The notes under the pieces were generated by a model. The model saw nothing but the letters and a program-made list of their open reading frames with translations, made no database searches and was not told the DNA's origin. 64,000 nt of DNA from positions 9,732-73,731 of the forward strand of contig OENT01000056.1 in assembly GCA_900239685.1 (NCBI GenBank), given 5' to 3'. Origin of the DNA: Rotaria macrura (lineage: Eukaryota > Rotifera > Eurotatoria > Philodinida > Philodinidae). Position numbers and translations under genes: made by a program. Of this stretch, positions 60,932-64,000 are shown piece after piece (the stretch's first letter is position 1; each line of letters begins with the position of its first letter).

Positions 60932-63901
60932 GCATACTATTATTTTTATATGTGCGTGCCTCACATATGGAAAAGTGCGAATTAATATCTCGTGCATCAG
61001 TACCGATTGGCTGCATGGATATTGCAGGAAATAAGGTTGGTGTCGGTATTAGGTTTCGTTTTTATGAAACAAACACTTGCTTCTTTAATTGTCATTTTGC
61101 ATCGAATAATGGACAAGCACAACGACGTAGTCAATATTATCTAACCATAGAATCATCTGTATGGCATTCGCAGACTCCCCTGTTGCGTCGTTAGTCGGTT
61201 GAGAGGCGCAACTATTGAAAATGCCGGGTGCCACAATAATGGATTGTGACGTAGAATACAATTGATGAGACAAAGTAAAATTAAAGTCGGATAAGTATCC
61301 GATAATATATTTTAATATGAACAGAAAAGAGGTGAGATAGAGCACGAGATGAGAGAGTAACTGACGAGAGTTATGAGAGAGAGAGAGAGAAATATTTGAA
61401 ATAGATATCAGAAACGCTCGAATGGCGAGTGGAAGATATCAGAAGAAGGAATGTAGGTATATCTCAATGAAGAGAGAGATATAAAGTAGAGTGAGTAGAT
61501 GATGAAGAAAACGAGAATAATTATGTTATATTGAATTAACAATTTTAGGCGCAAAACAATAAGAGAGAAAAAGGGAGGGAAACTAGAAAGAGAAACAAAC
61601 AAATGCGCACACAACAAACACCAAGATAACATCCGTGACGATTAGGTCGTCACATCCCCTACTTATTCGTTGAAAGATTATATTTGGTATACGCCGACAA
61701 CAGCTACTAATTAGTTCTCTTTCAAGTGCTCAAACTTCTTCTACTCCGAGCCGATGGTTTGTAGAAAGTTCTTTAACAAAGTCTTTTTCATCTAACTAGA
61801 TAATTTTAATATTAGAAAAAATGACTCCAGAATCATATATGTTGTATAGATATATAATCATTTTATTTGCCATCTTCTTGTTAACGGATGATGGCATAAC
61901 TTGTTCTCTTTTACCAACAGGACATATAACTTAAGCGAAAACAGGATGATGTGTAACAGAGATGAAATGAAGACGTAGATTAGAAAAAGTTCTATCTTTT
62001 GGCTGGTTTTTACATCCAATCTCTCATGTTAATCAGAAATTGAAAGAATCAATTTTTTAAGTTCTGTATGTAAAATATAAAAGATGTATCTTTTCCAGAT
62101 AGCTGCAAAATGAAATCATTATAGTATGTCAACGATTCACTTTAACCTTTCATCATTCTGTACGGTATTTTTCGGATGTTTCACTGCATATGATTTCGTT
62201 CTTAAGCATTACTTTCGAACTGACTTGATACGTATATTGCATAGAAAATATTCTCACTGTATCTTTGTGAAAGCGCGTACTGAGAGGTTTTGATGTTTAT
62301 AACTTATGACACTTTATCTAGGTGAAAAATAAACGATCATGATATGTTTTTCTGGTTTGGTGATATGAATTATCGAATATCACAACCAAACGGACAATTC
62401 CATAAAGCTCTCAGTGAATCTAAAACCATTTCATTGCTTGATAAAGATCACCTACGTTATGAAATGAAATCGAATCATGTATTTACACATTACTATGAAC
62501 AATTTACTGATTTTATGCCAACATATAAATATGATATAAACACTGATGATTATGATACAAGTGAAAAATTTCGTACATCATCATGAACAGATCGTATACT
62601 ATACCATAGAAAACAATTTATTGTTTGTCATCGAATTTCAAATAGTGAACTTCAATCGATTCATCCAATTCATTATTTACCTGCTCAAACAATTCGATTA
62701 AGTGATCATCGTCCCGTCAGTGTCCTTTGTGTTGTTCCTATTAAATACAAATATGATACTGAATGTTTGAATAGTATACGCGAAGAAAATGATTCTATAC
62801 CAACAATTGAAGTTTGTCCACGTCCATCAACTATTGTATATGATAGAATATGTTATTTAGATAAATTTAGTTATTCGTTGTTAATAAAAAATATCGGAGT
62901 ATGTTTATTCGTGTGTTCAATATATCCAACATCAACATTTGAACCTAAACGTTCAATAAAAACGAAAGAATTATCCGATGAACCATTTTTTGATTGTCTA
63001 ACATTCACACTAAATCCTCCGTATATGTTACAAACGAATGAAGAACAACAGATTGGTATTGGTTTTCAAATGAAAAGTCAATATTCGTAGTTATTTGGAA
63101 AACAATTGAATGAAATTCTCATATTATTTTTTGAGAATGGTGCTGATACATTTATAACATTAGATATAACAACTGATATGCGTGCATTTGTTTTATCATT
63201 CAATTAATTTCCTCCGACATTATATGATAGTGAACGAAGACAATCTATTCATTCGATAGATACTGAAAGATCTAGTGAATGTATTATTGCAATGCAAAAT
63301 GATCCACCAGCACTTTATATATCATTAGTTGATTTTTTAAAAGACCGCCATGATCTTAATCTAGTCACTATTTTTAACGGTGAAGTTGAAGATTCCATTG
63401 GTTTAATTCTGACACCTAATCAAATCTATCAACATAATTATAATTTTGAAAGTTGTTCTAGTGTTAATTTATTTATGATACTCTTACATTTACTGCAATC
63501 ATGACCCGAACTATTAATATCACGTCACGTGATATACAAGATAAAAAATATTTAACAAAAATAGTAATACAAACAATCGATTATGTCAACTGCCAAGTGG
63601 CGCATCAATACAATCCCGTATACCAAACGAGGCTACATCTCAACAACAGAATATGACAAAGACCGTTAGTTTCATTATTGAACAATTACAACCCAAAGAA
63701 AGAAATTTATTTTTTCGTTCCCTTCAACTGTTGCAAAAAACGTGGCCACGAACAATGGATAATGATGCACAAAGTGTTTTAAATATTTGTATCGATGTAT
63801 TGGCTCTTTCAATTTTACATGAACAGGCGAATCCTAATCAACGTCATACATTTCTTCTAGCTTGTCTTAATGAAGAAAGTTTTAAAGGACACTCTTATTA
63901 A
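60932..63901 (+). pseudogene. OCRL/INPP5B-type inositol polyphosphate 5-phosphatase pseudogene
   Basis: A piece beginning after an acceptor at 60931 encodes LLFLYVRASHMEKCELIS, then the IAGNKVGVGIRFRFYETN segment of the 5-phosphatase fold. After an LTR-like interruption, 62344 onward encodes FFWFGDMNYRI (catalytic motif 1, WxGDxNxR) and FMPTYKYDINTDDYDTSEKF. In the second catalytic motif (PAWxDR) the Trp codon has become TGA at 62584-62586, followed by TDRILY and LSDHRPVS. An ASH-like region and a RhoGAP-like region (63292 to 63898) follow, with further in-frame stops at 63088, near 63206 and 63502. Domain order matches OCRL/INPP5B, which remove the 5-phosphate from PI(4,5)P2 on endosomes. 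Multiple stops show the copy is dead, and N-terminal exons are missing. Confidence 0.75.
61245..61654 (-). mobile_element. LTR-like sequence inside the 5-phosphatase pseudogene
   Basis: On the minus strand it begins TGTGACGACC (61654) and ends TACGTCACA (61245), with the short inverted tips tgtgacg/cgtcaca expected of an LTR. Eleven bases beyond the end lies TGGCACCCGGC (61233-61223), which starts with TGG as a tRNA primer-binding site would. The hexamer tcccct flanks the unit at 61176-61181 and 61655-61660. No gag or pol is present. A truncated LTR retroelement is the best reading, though the hexamer could be chance. A (ga)n run lies at about 61377-61391. Confidence 0.4.
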
Positions 63902-64000
63902 TTGCTATTAGTATTATGCGTTACGGACGTTTACGAATTATCCTGACAAAAAAAGGAGTAAAATATTCTTTTCATATTCCCAAGAAATTCCTTTGCTATG

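Overview
The window is AT-rich eukaryotic (metazoan) DNA. It has intron-bearing genes with mostly short GT-AG introns, several inverted-repeat transposable elements and a 116-base assembly gap. Ciliary, homeobox, proteasome, HP1 and ZC4H2 genes mark it as an animal. A stand-alone FLYWCH zinc-finger ORF, an F-box/leucine-rich-repeat gene of one-repeat-per-exon build, tandem SLC46-type transporters and many small hAT-like elements fit a bdelloid rotifer best. That species call is an inference from gene style, not a proof.

Layout. Bases 1-14600 are gene-poor: three palindromic elements with related ends (4846-5150, 5155-5457, 9703-10084), a long foldback (8315-8600), a FLYWCH ORF bracketed by inverted motif arrays (10154-11098), and the N gap (11928-12043). 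From 14633 to about 24020 lie a four-helix membrane protein with PPxY motifs and a tandem series of SLC46-type MFS transporters: two complete three-exon genes and a decayed third copy. The first copy has a hAT-like element in its long intron. Bases 26277-29562 (minus) hold an F-box/LRR gene that appears broken upstream but has a striking array of 84-base LRR exons. A 1.25 kb hAT-like element (31735-32986) is followed by a ZIP9 zinc transporter (33355-35370) and an HP1-type chromo/chromoshadow protein (35571-37639). After 2.5 kb of empty sequence come a PSMA4 proteasome gene (minus), an unidentified gene with zinc-ribbon-like cysteines (minus), two further hAT-like insertions (43534-44401, 45100-46476), a ubiquitin-specific-protease-like fragment split by a small palindromic element, and ZC4H2 (minus, 49125-50774).

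The largest gene is a 21-exon AXDND1 homologue (51101-58662, plus). A complete two-exon NK-type homeobox gene lies antisense in one of its introns, and the two coding regions overlap by 7 bases. The end of the window (59290-63901) contains decayed sequence, chiefly an OCRL/INPP5B-type inositol polyphosphate 5-phosphatase pseudogene interrupted by an LTR-like insertion.

The conserved genes do not form one pathway. They are housekeeping or developmental genes separated by lineage-specific families and mobile-element debris. Exon coordinates were assigned by eye from splice consensus, reading phase and family similarity. Complete protein lengths were checked by adding exon lengths and confirming that phase closes. 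No CRISPR array, rRNA or convincing tRNA was seen.
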